DNA from: Adenophora triphylla var. japonica
Lineage: Eukaryota > Streptophyta > Magnoliopsida > Asterales > Campanulaceae
DNA: 64,000 nt
NCBI GenBank assembly: GCA_022495995.1
Contig: JAFEMH010000936.1
Coordinates: forward strand, 480,501-544,500
Direction of reading: 5' to 3'
Each line of letters begins with the position of its first letter. Position 1 is the first letter of the stretch. Made by a program: the position numbers and the translations under genes. The notes beneath the pieces were generated by a model, which worked only from the letters and a program-made list of their open reading frames with translations, searched no databases and was not told where the DNA came from. Below, piece after piece: positions 35,383 to 47,200 of the stretch.

Positions 35383-36047
35383 CTACAGAAGAAAATAAAA
35401 ATTTAATGGAAACTAAAAGTGTACTGCATTGACACATATAAGGCAAAATGGAAACATGGTGAAATTGTCATAATAGTACATTAAAGGGACAGGGAAAAGT
35501 TCAATTTCGTAACCTTTATCAGTGCATGCAGCTGATGGTTTGGAGGTCTTTTTCAGTTGTCCATTTGCATTGCTTTTCTTGGAAATAAGTTGATCGGTGT
35601 TAGTAATACTAATACAAAATTACTATTACTCAGCCTCCCCCTCTCTTAATCCTCATTTATCCAATCTCCTCATCATTACAATGGCAGTTTTGAAAGTTGA
35701 ATAATTTAACCCCTCTATTTTACTAAAGGGACTGTCTTAACAACAGAGGGAGAATATGATAATAACAAATTCTGAACAGACAACAACCAACTAATATTTG
35801 CAAATCCAGGGTTAAGATCTTGGATTGCCAAACTATGAAAATCATCAAATAAGACTATATAGAATCTAGATAATGTAAGGCAAGGCACAAATATCAGGTG
35901 CAGACCTAACTATTTCATAATTGACACTCATTACACAGCTAAGAAAAGACTAATAGGGCACTATTCAACCTAAATATGGTGTTCAATTACATACAAGAAA
36001 AAATTGTAAGAGTCCATGTTTGAAAATTTCAACCTTTCAGGCAGTAC

Positions 36048-36242
36048 CTTGTAAAGTTCTTCATCAAATTGTGCCAATTGAGCACATTTTGCCATTATAT
36101 CCTTTCTCATAAAGAATGGAGTATGCAATGCAGTGTACCCCCCTTTTCCCTAAAAAATCGAGACCAAAGTTAATCAGCGCTTGATTAAGAAGTACTCCAT
36201 CTCCTTTAAGATAGAAACCTCTCCCTCCAGCTACATTAGCAC
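36048..36242 (-). pseudogene. Seryl-tRNA synthetase exon fragment
   Basis: SerRS charges tRNA-Ser. This single exon has an AG acceptor (ATAG before 36242) and a GTACTG donor (rc from 36047). It reads GANVAGGRGFYLKGDGVLLN, then [15 protein letters not shown], and after one extra G in a G6 run (near 36137) continues [20 protein letters not shown] and EELYK. These are the class II aminoacyl-tRNA synthetase motif-1 region and the following strand of cytosolic-type SerRS. The frameshift and missing neighbours make it non-functional. It lies between a leader-like segment and the CYP97C exon in the same Helitron and orientation. Confidence 0.8.
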
Positions 36243-36476
36243 CTATTCAACATGTATTCACAAAATTACTAATCCGCATTACAAATCCGCACATGAAATT
36301 CAACAATAAAAACATCCTAATGATGAGAAAGCTAGATTCAGTGCAACGAATTTGAAGATTATGAAAGGGATTTGGGGGTTAGGGTTAGGAATTGGGCAAA
36401 AATCCCATAAACAAATTGCAGATTATAGAGGGAGAGGGAAAAAATGATAGAAGAAAAAGAAAATTGAGGGTTTTAC

Positions 36477-36840
36477 CTTAAAGCAATCACCTTGAAGAAC
36501 AGAGAACTGGGCTTAGGGAGATGAGGGCGGCGGATTAGGGTTAGGGTTTCAGTTGGGGGTTCGAACAATGCATGAATTGCAGAAGAGAAAAGAGAGAGAG
36601 AGAGAGAGTTGTGAAGGCGGCCGAGAGAGAGACGACGATGAGAGGGATTGACGCCATGGAAGAAGAATAGAGGAAAGAGAGAGAGAGAGCGGCGGCGATG
36701 ATCACGAAAGGAGAGAGGGGGCGGCAGCAACCGGGGAAGAGGGGGAGCGTTTGAATTTTTTGTTTGCAGTGACGCTGGGCAGAGATCAAGAAGTAGAACG
36801 CGGAAGGCAAAAAGACGGACTAAGTTATTTATTTATTAGG
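36477..36840 (-). other. Leader-like captured segment with splice donor
   Basis: GA/CT-rich sequence near the Helitron 5' side containing a (GA)n tract (36592-36608) and repeats of the AACCCTAA style, ending in TAAG|GTAAAA (donor rc 36475-36476). It looks like a 5' untranslated region or first exon taken with a host gene. The source gene is not recognised. The two short ORFs that cover it are low-complexity Ser/Leu and I do not believe them. Confidence 0.4.
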
Positions 36841-36983
36841 GGTATTTTCAAGAATTGACAGAATATTAAAATATCATTTAAAGCATTGTAATTATAAATG
36901 TGATTGAACATCAAATTACTTTTCTACCCTTACTTTGAGCGGGAAAATGAGTGCTTGCACTTGCCTCATTATATAGTTATAGA

Positions 36984-37592
36984 TTTGATCTAATTGCCAT
37001 TAATGACCCTACTGAAGTTTACTTATTATTCCATAACTCTCTCTTCTTCCTTGATTGCCTCTCATCATTTCTTCTCTTCCTTTTCCTCCTTAGTTGACAA
37101 TTTTGAGAGTTCAATTATTTAATTTAACAATTATGAAAATGAGATTATTATTTTTTTGAGACGAACAAAAATGACAAATGAAAACATTTTTATGAGATAG
37201 AGAGCGTAATTTATAATGTGCGCCATTTTTACGATTTCGTTAGTTATTTTAACGGTATGGGTCGATTAGAAATAATATTATAGTTATCGGTGTCCGATTA
37301 AAATGTTAAGGAAACTAAGCTACAAAATGGGCAAAAAACAGAAAACCCCTTATTATAAGTTTTCTATGATCTGGATAATCTCCTTCTACTTCAACATTAG
37401 ACTACCAGCAATGGTAGTATGGATTGCTGAATGAAATTGATTTCACCTAGCTCAAACCATGCAATGAGAAGATGAAAAGGGGTTGGTTGGATTGGTGGGA
37501 TGAAAACTTTCATCCCGGTTGAAAGTTTTTGTTTGTTTTTTTTTTTTTAATTGGACACGTGTCGGCTTATCATTGGAGGAGGCCAAGGCGCG
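36984..37592. other. Intergenic, nothing firm
   Basis: AT-rich. It contains a degenerate half of a Stowaway-like element near 37130-37205 and a 60-base segment (37228-37290) that recurs at 38259-38313. No gene. Confidence 0.4.
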
Positions 37593-37627
37593 TGCGCCTC
37601 ACGCCCCGGATAGGCGCGTGAGGCGCA
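37593..37627. repeat. GC-rich perfect hairpin
   Basis: 12-bp arms TGCGCCTCACGC (37593-37604) and GCGTGAGGCGCA (37616-37627) around an 11-base loop, flanked by two similar GACA(C/A)GTGTC segments at about 37555 and 37659. Probably the core of a short non-autonomous transposon. Confidence 0.7.
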
Positions 37628-37724
37628 GTGGTTTTATTTTTTTATTTTTTTTCCTGGGTTTGACAAGTGTCAGCTTCTTATTGGTTAGTTGGATTTTCGA
37701 AAAAAAAAATTATCCCAAATTTTT

Positions 37725-37975
37725 GAGCTTAATTATCACCTAGTAAATTAATTTTTTTTAAACCAAAATTCATCATTTTTTTCCTTACAAATTGATATAA
37801 GTTTCATTTGATTTGGATACAAAAAAAAAAAAAATACTCATTTTTCAATTTGAGCTTAATTATCACCTAGTAAATTATTTTTTTTTTATTTTTTTTTGTT
37901 CACCAAAATTCATCATTTTTTTCCCTACAAATTGATATAAGTTTCATTTGACTTGGACAAAAAAAAAACACTCAA
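37725..37975. repeat. 127-bp tandem repeat, two copies
   Basis: The unit beginning GAGCTTAATTATCACCTAGT at 37725 is repeated from 37852 with small changes in the T and A tracts. Confidence 0.8.
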
Positions 37976-38313
37976 AGTGGTGAGGTATAGAATGATAAGT
38001 TAGAGAGAGTTGAAATTTAATTTAAGTTAGTTATTGTAGGGGGTTAAATGAAATGGGTAGATAAAATATTAGGTGAATGAGAAAAAGTGTAAAAAGTATT
38101 GAATAAAATGGGAAGGAGGTATTAAACCACTGTGGATAGTCTTAGGCACATAAACTCCTTGTACAAAAAAATGTTGCAATCATCAATGTTTATCAGCCAA
38201 ACTAGTAGGCTATATGGCACACGCTTGATTTTGTAGCATGAAATTGTATACAGAGGTTTTGACGATTTTGTTAGTTATTTTGACGACAGGGGTCGATTAG
38301 AAATAATATTATA

Positions 38314-38594
38314 TTCCCTCCGTCCCACTATAGTTGATACCAAGGGGTGGGTTCAAAAACCAAGGAAAAAGAATAAAATAAAAAAAATGTGTGGTGGAAA
38401 ATGAAGAGAGAGAATGAGTGGGGTAAATAGTAGTGTTGGTTGAATAAATGTGTGGTAGAAAATGAAGAGAGAGAATGAGTGGTGGGGTAGAGTGAATATA
38501 AAAATATAAAAACTTGGTTATTTTTGGAAGGTGTCAAGTATAGTGGGACGGCCCAAAATGAAAAGAAGTGTTAAGTATAGTGGAACGGAGGGAG
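38314..38594. mobile_element. Stowaway-type MITE
   Basis: About 280 bp, bounded by TA, with ends TTCCCTCCGTCCCACTATAG and its near complement (CTATACTT... GTGGAACGGAGGGAG). Internally it carries a direct repeat of AATGAAGAGAGAGAATGAGT. No ORF. Confidence 0.85.
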
Positions 38595-38741
38595 TACTTA
38601 TTAGGATGATGTCTGAACCCTGTATATTTTAAAAAAAATGTTGCAAATATCAATCCTCGTCATCCAAAAACTAGTAGGTTAATATATTTTTTGCAACATT
38701 TTATAGATGTTTGCAAATTATTTTAAATCGCAAAGAATTTA

Positions 38742-39015
38742 CTCCCTCCGTCCCACCTTTTTATAGACTTTTGGGTTTTGCACGGGAATTAAGAAGGAAA
38801 TATTATATTGAAAGTGTTGTGAGTGTGAAAATAAAATAGGAGAGAGAATGAGTGGAGAGAATAGTAAATTATAATGGTGATGTGAGTATTAAAATAATGT
38901 AGGAGAGAGAATGAGTGGAGAGAATAGTAAAGATTCCTTTCCATTTTAGGAAAGTATATATTATTGTGGGACGCCCAAAAAGGAAAGTTTATATATTATC
39001 ATGGGACGGAGGGAG
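38742..39015. mobile_element. Stowaway-type MITE
   Basis: 274 bp between TA dinucleotides, ends CTCCCTCCGTCCCA and TGGGACGGAGGGAG. Contains two direct copies of AGGAGAGAGAATGAGTGGAG. No ORF. Confidence 0.9.
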
Positions 39016-39067
39016 TATTTGCCTAATATATAAGCATAGGGGGCTATCTGCAATGTTGAAATCAATA

Positions 39068-39371
39068 CTTCCTCCGTTCCTCCGTCCCGCTAGAAGCGTC
39101 ACTTTTTATTCAAAATGGCGTCCCATTTGAAGCGTCACATTTTCAACATTTTTAAAAAGGAAATGTTTTATTAATATTCTATTATCTTATCCACTATTCC
39201 CTCCATTAATTCTCTCTCCTCTATACTCACAACACTTTTTAAATTCACTATTTCTCCACTAATTCTCTCTCTTATTTTCAAATTACACTCACAATATTTT
39301 TTCTTCTCACCTATTTCCTTAATTTGCATACCGGGCTAAAAATGACTACGTTTCTGCAGGGACGGAGGGAG
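39068..39371. mobile_element. Stowaway-type MITE immediately upstream of the L11 gene
   Basis: 304 bp between TA dinucleotides, left end CTTCCTCCGTTCCTCCGTCCC, right end GGGACGGAGGGAG. It ends 122 bp before the L11 start codon, so it lies in the promoter or 5' leader of that gene. Confidence 0.85.
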
Positions 39372-39493
39372 TATTTTTTTTTTCGTTTGCTATTTACTCA
39401 TTAAATACTATTGAAATTGGTGTGAATCGGTATCTGAATCCCCTGGCCGGCATTTCCCATTTGCCCTAATTGATTCCTCCACGAACAGTCAAA

Positions 39494-39961
39494 ATGGCAA
39501 CGCTCAAAGAGATTCTAACCCGCCGGCCGGTGGCCGCCACCGTCCGTCTAACAATCCCAGCCGGCGGAGCACGTCCAGGTCCACCCGTCGGACCTGCCGT
39601 CGGTCAATACAAAGTTAACCTAATGGCTTTCTGTAAGGACTTTAATGCTCGCACGCAGAAGTACAAGCCAGACACTCCGATCGCCGCCACCGTCACAGTT
39701 TTCAAGGACAGCACTTTCGAGCTAAGCGTTAGGTCTCCATCTGTCACTTGGTACCTGAAGAAGGCCGCCGGAGTCGAATCTGGAAGTAGCCGTCCGGGAC
39801 ATGTAGTGGCCTCAACTTTAACCCTAAAGCATGTGTTCGAGATTGCAAAGATTAAGCAGGCGGATCCGTATTGTCAGTATATGTCATTGGAGGCGATTTC
39901 GAAATCAATTATAGGTACGGCTAATTCTATGGGACTTAAGGTTCAGAAGGATTTGGATTAG
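39494..39961 (+). CDS. Mitochondrial-type 50S ribosomal protein L11
   Basis: 155 codons, uninterrupted. L11 binds the large-subunit rRNA GTPase-associated centre with L10 and the stalk. The N-terminal domain (about residues 15-75) contains VRLTIPAGGARPGPPVGPAV with the proline pair typical of L11, then NLMAFCKDFNAR. The C-terminal rRNA-binding domain (about 85-155) contains SVTWYLKKAAGVESGS and ends in the L11 signature region SIIGTANSMGLKVQKDLD. It resembles plant nuclear-encoded mitochondrial L11 proteins and lacks the long transit peptide and rRNA-domain wording of plastid L11. I chose the ATG at 39494 because MATLKEILTRRPV is how relatives start; the frame is open upstream to 39470 without an ATG. 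Length is normal and it is a single exon. It is the only believable intact gene in the window. Polyadenylation is probably within 100-200 bases downstream. Confidence 0.93.
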   Translation: MATLKEILTRRPVAATVRLTIPAGGARPGPPVGPAVGQYKVNLMAFCKDFNARTQKYKPDTPIAATVTVFKDSTFELSVRSPSVTWYLKKAAGVESGSSRPGHVVASTLTLKHVFEIAKIKQADPYCQYMSLEAISKSIIGTANSMGLKVQKDLD

Positions 39962-41534
39962 TTATGTTTTCAAATTTTCAATTTCTTGGGTTCTTATTAC
40001 TGAAGAATTGAGCATGTTTTGATTCCAATCATCCAATGCTTTTCAGTTTTCTTGTAAAATGGTTTGCTGAATTATTAAGATTACTTGTTTAACTCTAAAC
40101 AAGTTAGTTTAGGTCAAGATTGTTCAAATTTTCGAGAAAAGGAAATCCTGGCACAAGCACAAGTTTGAGTTGATCTGATTTGTATTAAGATTAGGTTATG
40201 CGTTTCGCAGTAAGGCACACACCCATCCACCTGCTCGCACTCTCACACACACCACTCTCCAAATGTGGTGATTGTTGAAGTCTATAGGTTATGTAAGGCC
40301 GATTTTGCAGATTAGAAAACGATTTAGAGCAATGAAAAGTGACATGGAGAAAAAGAAATTGTGCTTTAGAGAAGATGGTGGAAATGATAAGAAGATGATA
40401 GAATGTGGTTCTACAATCCAAAGTAAATGTTAGTAGACTATTAGTTGTATAAAGAAATTTGTAAAATGGATTCTTGTGGAGCCACTCAAAGTATTTTTAC
40501 ACTTAAATAAATGTAAATGTTGTACGAAAATTGTCCGAAATGGGTGTCGATTTTATTTTGGTGAACATAGTAAATCCGTGCTTATCAATCATCACGTACC
40601 GATTTACACTTGCTATCACGATTTGGGGAAGTTACTAGTATTGTATTTCCTCCTTCCGTAGGCTATGTTGATGCAGTGTTCAATATTTGGTAAGTAACGA
40701 CTTTGGTCAGCTCTATTTCTCCTCTAAACAAACAGGTAACACTAGCATTTTACTGGTGTTTTTGTAGAAGTTTGCTCTCTCTATATGCTCCGGCTAAAGG
40801 TAGATACTGTACATTTCACCCACACCAAGTCAACATATAGAGTATTAAATCTGCAAGTTATGTTCTTTTTGCCATTTCGGCACAGTCCACCATCTGCTTG
40901 ATGAAATGCCTAGCCCGATTGGATCCCCACCAAAGGATGGCATTTTCATCACCAACGTACGTGGACCGTGGAGAGCTCTAATGGTTAGAAATGCTATTAT
41001 TAGGGGGTCCGTTTGATAACCCGATAAAAGCTTGGATAGGAAAACTAAGGCCAAAATTATAGTCCTCACTATACTTTAGGCCAATTTCAAATGTTCTCAC
41101 TGAACTAATTTGTTTACAAAAGTCATCACTGAACTATTCAGGATTTTAAAATGTCACAACTCCGTCTAAAAAATCATCAAAATGTAATGAATGTTAGTCA
41201 TGTGAGCTCACGTGACAAACCTCCATTAAAATTTGCTATATTTCATTAACACCCGTTAATGAAGCAAAAAAAAAAAAATAATAAAAAAAAAATTGAAAAG
41301 AAAACCCAACCCAACAGCTTCACCCACCATTCAACCATTTCCCCCCTCCTCCACCCTCTTCCTTGCCTCCCAAATACCCCTCCACGTCAAAATCTCATCC
41401 CCCACTCCTCCTATTAAGACCTTCCTCCCCACCCTTATAGTGACCACCCTTCCCCCACCAAAACTATTATTCTCCTCTATCTACTCTGTCAAAGTTTAAT
41501 TTAGTTGACCAAATGCGACATTTATTATAGGACA
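39962..41534. other. Intergenic
   Basis: 3' flank of the L11 gene and AT-rich spacer with A tracts near 41265-41292. I see no gene. A segment near 40860-40980 on the minus strand gives a short open frame that I could not place. Confidence 0.4.
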
Positions 41535-43250
41535 GATGGAGAATTATTTATTCCATGAAAAGGGTGGTATTATTAATTACGGGATAAGTAATCATGTTTA
41601 CACTTCTCTTTCTAGCAAACGAGCCCTTAAACTTCTTCATGTTTACACTTCTCTTACTAGCAAACCAGCCCTTAAACTTCTTGACATGGTTTCCTAGTTC
41701 CATAAGAGGCCAAATTTGAAGCTTTACGATTTGATACTCAGACATTCTTGTTAAAAGGAAGACATTAACATTTCTATGAAAAAGATGATGGTTTGGGGAT
41801 TTGGGGGATCACATACCTGCCTAACCCATAATAGCACTCCTAACATGGGGAAAATAATTAACATGTAGTAAATATGAAAGAAATAAACAACCCTCTCATA
41901 TATATATCCCCTTGCGATCTTTCTTTAACCCAAGTTGACTGCCCCATGAACACCTTGAGTCTAGGCCACGATCTTGACTGAATTTCTGCAACCTCTTTAC
42001 CACGGATTCCTGCAATCTAAACCATTTGAATCTGCTTCCACATGCACCTATGCAATTGAATCTTGATTTTCTGCAGCCTCCATTTTAATCAAATCTAGGC
42101 ATTCCTCGGATCTTCCATCAGAGTTCTGATACCAGTTGTTGGGGATTTGGGGGGATCAAACAACCGCCTATACTATACTAGCAGTCCTAACATAGTGAGA
42201 ATAAATAAGAGAAATAACACAATAATTTAGTAACCAAGTTCACCAACGCATGGCTATATCCGGTGTGGGAGGATATGCAATATAATCAATATTGGGTGGT
42301 TATTACAACTTTACACATGCGATCACTAACATCTAAGCATGCCTACTCTCCATGAACAACCCCCTCATATATATTTTCTCTCCTCTAAGATGAACACACC
42401 TACCTCGGTCATGGCTAGGGTTGTAAGAGTGCCCATCATCATGGCATCTCCTAGGCCCCCTTCCCTCTCTTGACAGTATTTGTGACTCTCTATTGTGTAT
42501 CCTAGATCTCTTCGTCAATCACACAATACAATGGTCGAAACTATGTTTATATAGGTGTATAAAAAGCTCTAAATCTATTCGTAGTCGAAATCATGTTTAA
42601 AATATGAAACTAGACCTGATTTGATTTGCACGGCCGGGCATGAATTTTTGCATAACCCTGCAAGCAACCCAAATCTTCAGTTCTCGTATTATTGCTTTTG
42701 CACGATCGTGCAAACTCCTATATGCGGGCGTGTCAGACCCTCTTTGGTTGAGTCTCCCTTTTTTCTTCCTCTCTTGAACACTTATATCCCGACTTGAATT
42801 TGTCCTTTGTTTAAACTCATTCTCCTCCTCCGTCTCTATGTTGGTTTAAACTGCATAATCCAACAATGTTACATTTATTTCGAGATAGAGAGAGTATTAA
42901 TTTCTTGAACACTTGTATCCCGACTAGAATTTCTCCTTTGTTTAAACTCATTCTCCTCCTCCGTCTCTATGTTGGTTTAAACTGCATAATTCAACAATGT
43001 GATATTTATTTCGAGACAAAGGGGTATTAATTTCTCCCATGGAAAAGCATGGTATTATTAATTACGGTATAAATAATCATATATTTACACTTCTCTCGTT
43101 ACCAAACGAGACCTTAAACTTGACATGGTTTCCTAGTTCCAAAAGAGGCCGAATTTGAAGCTTTACGATTTAATACTCGATGTTCTTGTTAAAAGGAAGA
43201 CATCGACATTTCTATGAAAAAGACGATGGTTTGTGGTGTTGAAGGTGATG
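41535..43250. repeat. Direct repeats around the LTR fragment
   Basis: About 250 bases (41541-41796) recur at 43028-43235 on the other side of the LTR fragment. The LTR end with its flank (42775-42903) is tandemly repeated at 42904-43030. This is far longer than a normal target duplication. Confidence 0.75.
41796..42865 (-). mobile_element. Rearranged Ty1/copia-type LTR fragment
   Basis: A full LTR (42137-42865, TGTTGGGG...AATCCAACA) has an initiator-Met primer-site complement just to its left (GTTCTGATACCA at 42123-42134), so it is the 5' LTR of a minus-strand element. Only about 200 bases of interior remain to the left. Before them is a truncated second LTR start (TTTGGGGATTTGGGGG near 41796). 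No coding part is left. A related LTR starts at 63401. Confidence 0.75.
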
Positions 43251-44290
43251 ATTATGCGTATGGGATCTCGACGAAGTACTCGACAAATGGAATTGGGAAT
43301 GGATTCAAGCTATTACAAGTGATTTAAGGAAGATAATGTCAATGGGAGATGAAAGTTAGTACTTGGTAGGCAGAGGTTTCTTGCCTGATTATGGAAACTT
43401 TAGTTTTTGATGGAAACAGTTTGTAAGAAGGGAGATTTTCACATATCATTTAACGGATAATGTTTTTGAACAAGAACTCTTTTATTATTGTTCTAATGCG
43501 AATTGAATGAAAACTAATAACCAAAATAACAATTTTAACATAATATTTCTATAATGTAATATAAATAACTTTTTTGGCATCATTAAGCAAATATTATTGT
43601 TTTTAGCAAAAAAAAACTTTTTATAACTATTTTTAACCACCTCTCTATTTTATTTCAGTTTATTTTGAATGTATCTCTTATGCAGTTTTTTTCTTCAATA
43701 CTCTCTCTTACGGTTTGGTTTTACAGTTTCAAAAACAAAACATCTTAGCTTAACTCTTTTTTTTTTTTTCGTTTTTTAAATGATCATTCAAATAATTTTT
43801 ATGGTTGTGAGGTAAAAATAATAATAATTTAAACCCTTTATATTAGTTAAACACCATCACATATAAATATATTCTACCTTAATCATATATAAATAATTTT
43901 TAATAACAAATATTGATAATATTGATGATAAAATATCATTTTTAACCATGTGAAAAGACAAAAATCTCAAGAAAAACTTAAAAAATATCCTCTGTTAAGT
44001 GACAGGTTATTATTTAACGGATTTTTCAAATAAAATTGATTAAAAATTCTAACATACAAACAGAATAACAAATTTGGGACCTATATTATAAATAGTGATA
44101 GAATATAACCTAACTAACTTGAAACATCTCCTAAATTTGAGATCTAAAATGCAATTTTCTTTTTTTTTTATTATTATCCTCCAATTATTGTTTGAAACAA
44201 GCTTGTCGAGTCTTTGTCACAAAGTGACCCGGTTTATTTATCTTATGTGCAAATTGCAAAAGTTCACTATCGACACAATTTTAGAATAAA
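43251..44290. other. AT-rich intergenic
   Basis: No gene or clear repeat seen. Composition becomes very AT-rich after 43480. Confidence 0.4.
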
Positions 44291-47200
44291 CTAGTTTGAC
44301 CCCGTGCGATGCACGGACAGTTACTAACGAATAATTTATCGAAATCGAAATAAATACAAAAGAAAATAAAGATGGTTGTATACACTGTAAAACAATTATT
44401 TGAAAATTATATTCTCAATACAAATATCAGATTGAATGGCACTAAAATAAATCTAGTGTTACATCCGTGCGATGCACGGAAAATTATTGATGCTTAAGAA
44501 GACGGAAATTAAATAAAACGACTAAATGAGGAAAATAATTTTATACATTGTGAAATACAGCTTTAAAAGACAACATTGTCGGCGCAACTTTCGAAAGAGG
44601 AAGGAAGATCATCATTACATATCAATATATTCAGACCATCGGGATTGTAAACTTTTTTTAATTTGAAATATAATTGAAAACGACAAATGAAAAATTATCA
44701 AATTAAAAGGAGGCCAACAATGACTAAAAAAACTTGACCTTTGAATTTTATTAATAGTCATAGCATAAAAGGAATACAATAATACAATGAATAAATATTG
44801 ACCTTTGAATTTTTAATTTTTAATTTTTAATTTTAATTTTTAATTTTTAATTTTTAATTTTTAATTTTTAATTTTTAATTTTTAATTTTTAATTTTTAAT
44901 TTTTAATTTTTAATTTTTAATTTTTAATTTTTAATTTTTAATTTTTAATTTTTAATTTTTAATTTTTAATTTTTAATTTTTAATTTTTAATTTTTAATTT
45001 TTAATTTTTAATTTTTAATTTTTAATTTTTAATTTTTAATTTTAAATTTTTAATTTTAATTTTTAATTTTACATTTAAAATTTTTAATTTTAATTTTTAA
45101 TTTCCAAATTTTATATTTTCATTGAATTTGGATTAATTTGTATTATTATTTTTAAATGTTAAAGAAATCAGAGGAAAAAATCTGAAATCCAATCGGCCAA
45201 TGAACGAACACCAAGTGTCCCATTTAAATGAAAAAAATAAAAAAATTCACCTGGTAGACGCGCTTCTTATTTTTTTTTTTCACCGCTCACACACACACAC
45301 ACATGCACGCACGAGCGCCTGGAGATAAATCCTAGGAGAGAAAGTCTCTCATACAGCTTACAGGGGATCGAACCCATGACCTACAGGTTGGAACGCATGT
45401 ATGGGACGTGTCACTTTTCAGCAAAAATTCTATAATTAAATAACCCTATAGTATACTTTATATACTATGCTTCAAAGATTTATTTTTAAAAAATTAAATA
45501 AATTGTCTGATATATCGAAATAAAATAAACACAATAACTATATTACTCCATCCCACTTATTAAATAGAAACTGAAACCCACATCCATCACACTTATCTTA
45601 TTTTATTTTGAGAAGAAAAATCAAAATTCAAAAAAACGACCATTTTGGTTAAACGGAAATAATTTTCCCAAACCATCCACTCTCTCATAAACCCAACCCA
45701 CTTCTTCCTTATCCTCTTTTAAAATAACAATTTTTATTATATATATTTCTTAGAATATTGACATGAACTTCAATCAAAATTTTAAAAACGATGACCATCT
45801 TTCCCAATGTCCGTCTTTATTAATACTTTATTTACTATGATTCAATTTTTTAAAAATAAAATAAATATAATGTTTATTGTATCGAACTAAAATAAACTCA
45901 ATAACCACATTACCCATTTCAACTCATTATCCTATATCCTATCACTTTTATTTTATATTTTATATTTTTATAATTAGTAAAATTATTATTATTATCATTA
46001 TCATTTATAATAAAAAAAACTTGACACTTAATTAATTTTGACTGAAAATATATTGAAAAATTAAAAAGGAAAATTAACAAAGAATAATTAAGAAATTTAT
46101 ATTAAAAAAAGGAGTTTTTTTTTCTATGTCCAAATCAAATAAAAATAGTCTCTAATTAAAGAGAAAAAAAATTATAAATTTTGGTGTAAATTTTTTTTAA
46201 AATAATTTATTATAAAATAATTTAGGTAAAAGGAATGGGTGAAAAATAAAAATCCGAAATTCAAACAGCCAATAGGAACATGCCACTTGTCCAAACCAAA
46301 AAAAAATTATCAATTTAAAAGGAGGCCAACAATGAATAAATATTGACCTTTGAATTTTATTAATAGTCATAGCATAAAAGGAATACAATAATACAATGAA
46401 TAAATATTGACCTTTGAATTTTTAATTTTTAATTTTTAATTTTTAATTTTTAATTTTTAATTTTTATATTTTCATTGAATTTGGATTAATTTGTATTATT
46501 ATTTTTAAATGTTAAAGAAATCAGAGGAAAAAATCTGAAATCCAATCGGCCAATGAACGAACACCAAGTGTCCCATTTAAATGAAAAAATAAAAAAATTC
46601 ACCTGCGTAGACGCGCTTCTTATTTTTTTTTCACTACTCACACACACACACACGCACATGCACGCACAGAAGCGCCTAGGAGAGAAATCCTAGGGAGAGA
46701 AAGCTTCCCCTCTAACTTGTGGGGAGATCGAATCGATGACCTACAGGTTGGAACGCATGTATGGGACGTGCCACTTTTCAGTAAAAATTCTATAATTAAA
46801 TAATCCTATATACTTTATATACTATGCTTCAAAGATTTATTTTTAAAAAATTAAATAAATTGTCTGATATATCGAACTAAAATAAACACAATAACCATAT
46901 TACTCCATCCCACTTATTAAATAGAAACTGAAACCCACATTCATCACACTTATCTTATTTAATTTTGAGAAGAAAAAATCAAAATTCAAAAAATACGACC
47001 ATTTTGGTTAAATGGAAATAATTTTCCCAAACCATCCACTCTCTCATAAACCCAACCCACTTCTTCCTTATCCTCTTTTAAAATAACAATTTCTATTATA
47101 TATATTTCTTAGAATATTGACATGAACTTCAATCAAAATTTTAAAAACGATGACCATCTTTCCCAATGTCCGTCTTTATTAATACTTTATTTACTATGAT

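Larger units (their letters stand above)
32467..36983 (-). mobile_element. Gene-capturing non-autonomous Helitron
   Basis: On the minus strand the element starts A|TCTATAACTATATAATGAGG (5' TC at 36983) and ends with hairpin CGTGCGTTTTACGCACG, GGTGTTACA, CTAG|T (CTAG at 32467-32470). An A/T host site, 5'-TC, a subterminal hairpin and 3'-CTRR define Helitrons. No Rep/helicase ORF is present, so it depended on another element. Inside, on the same strand, are a GA-rich leader-like segment with a splice donor (36477), a SerRS exon and a CYP97C exon. A hAT MITE (32591-33110) was inserted later. Length about 4.5 kb including the MITE. Confidence 0.75.

Noticed and set aside
36473..36810. Two overlapping Ser/Leu-rich ORFs on the minus strand
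   Set aside because: Low-complexity GA/CT sequence; better explained as a captured leader segment with a splice donor.
40845..41069. 74-codon minus-strand ORF
   Set aside because: No recognisable family or gene signals; neighbouring DNA is non-coding.
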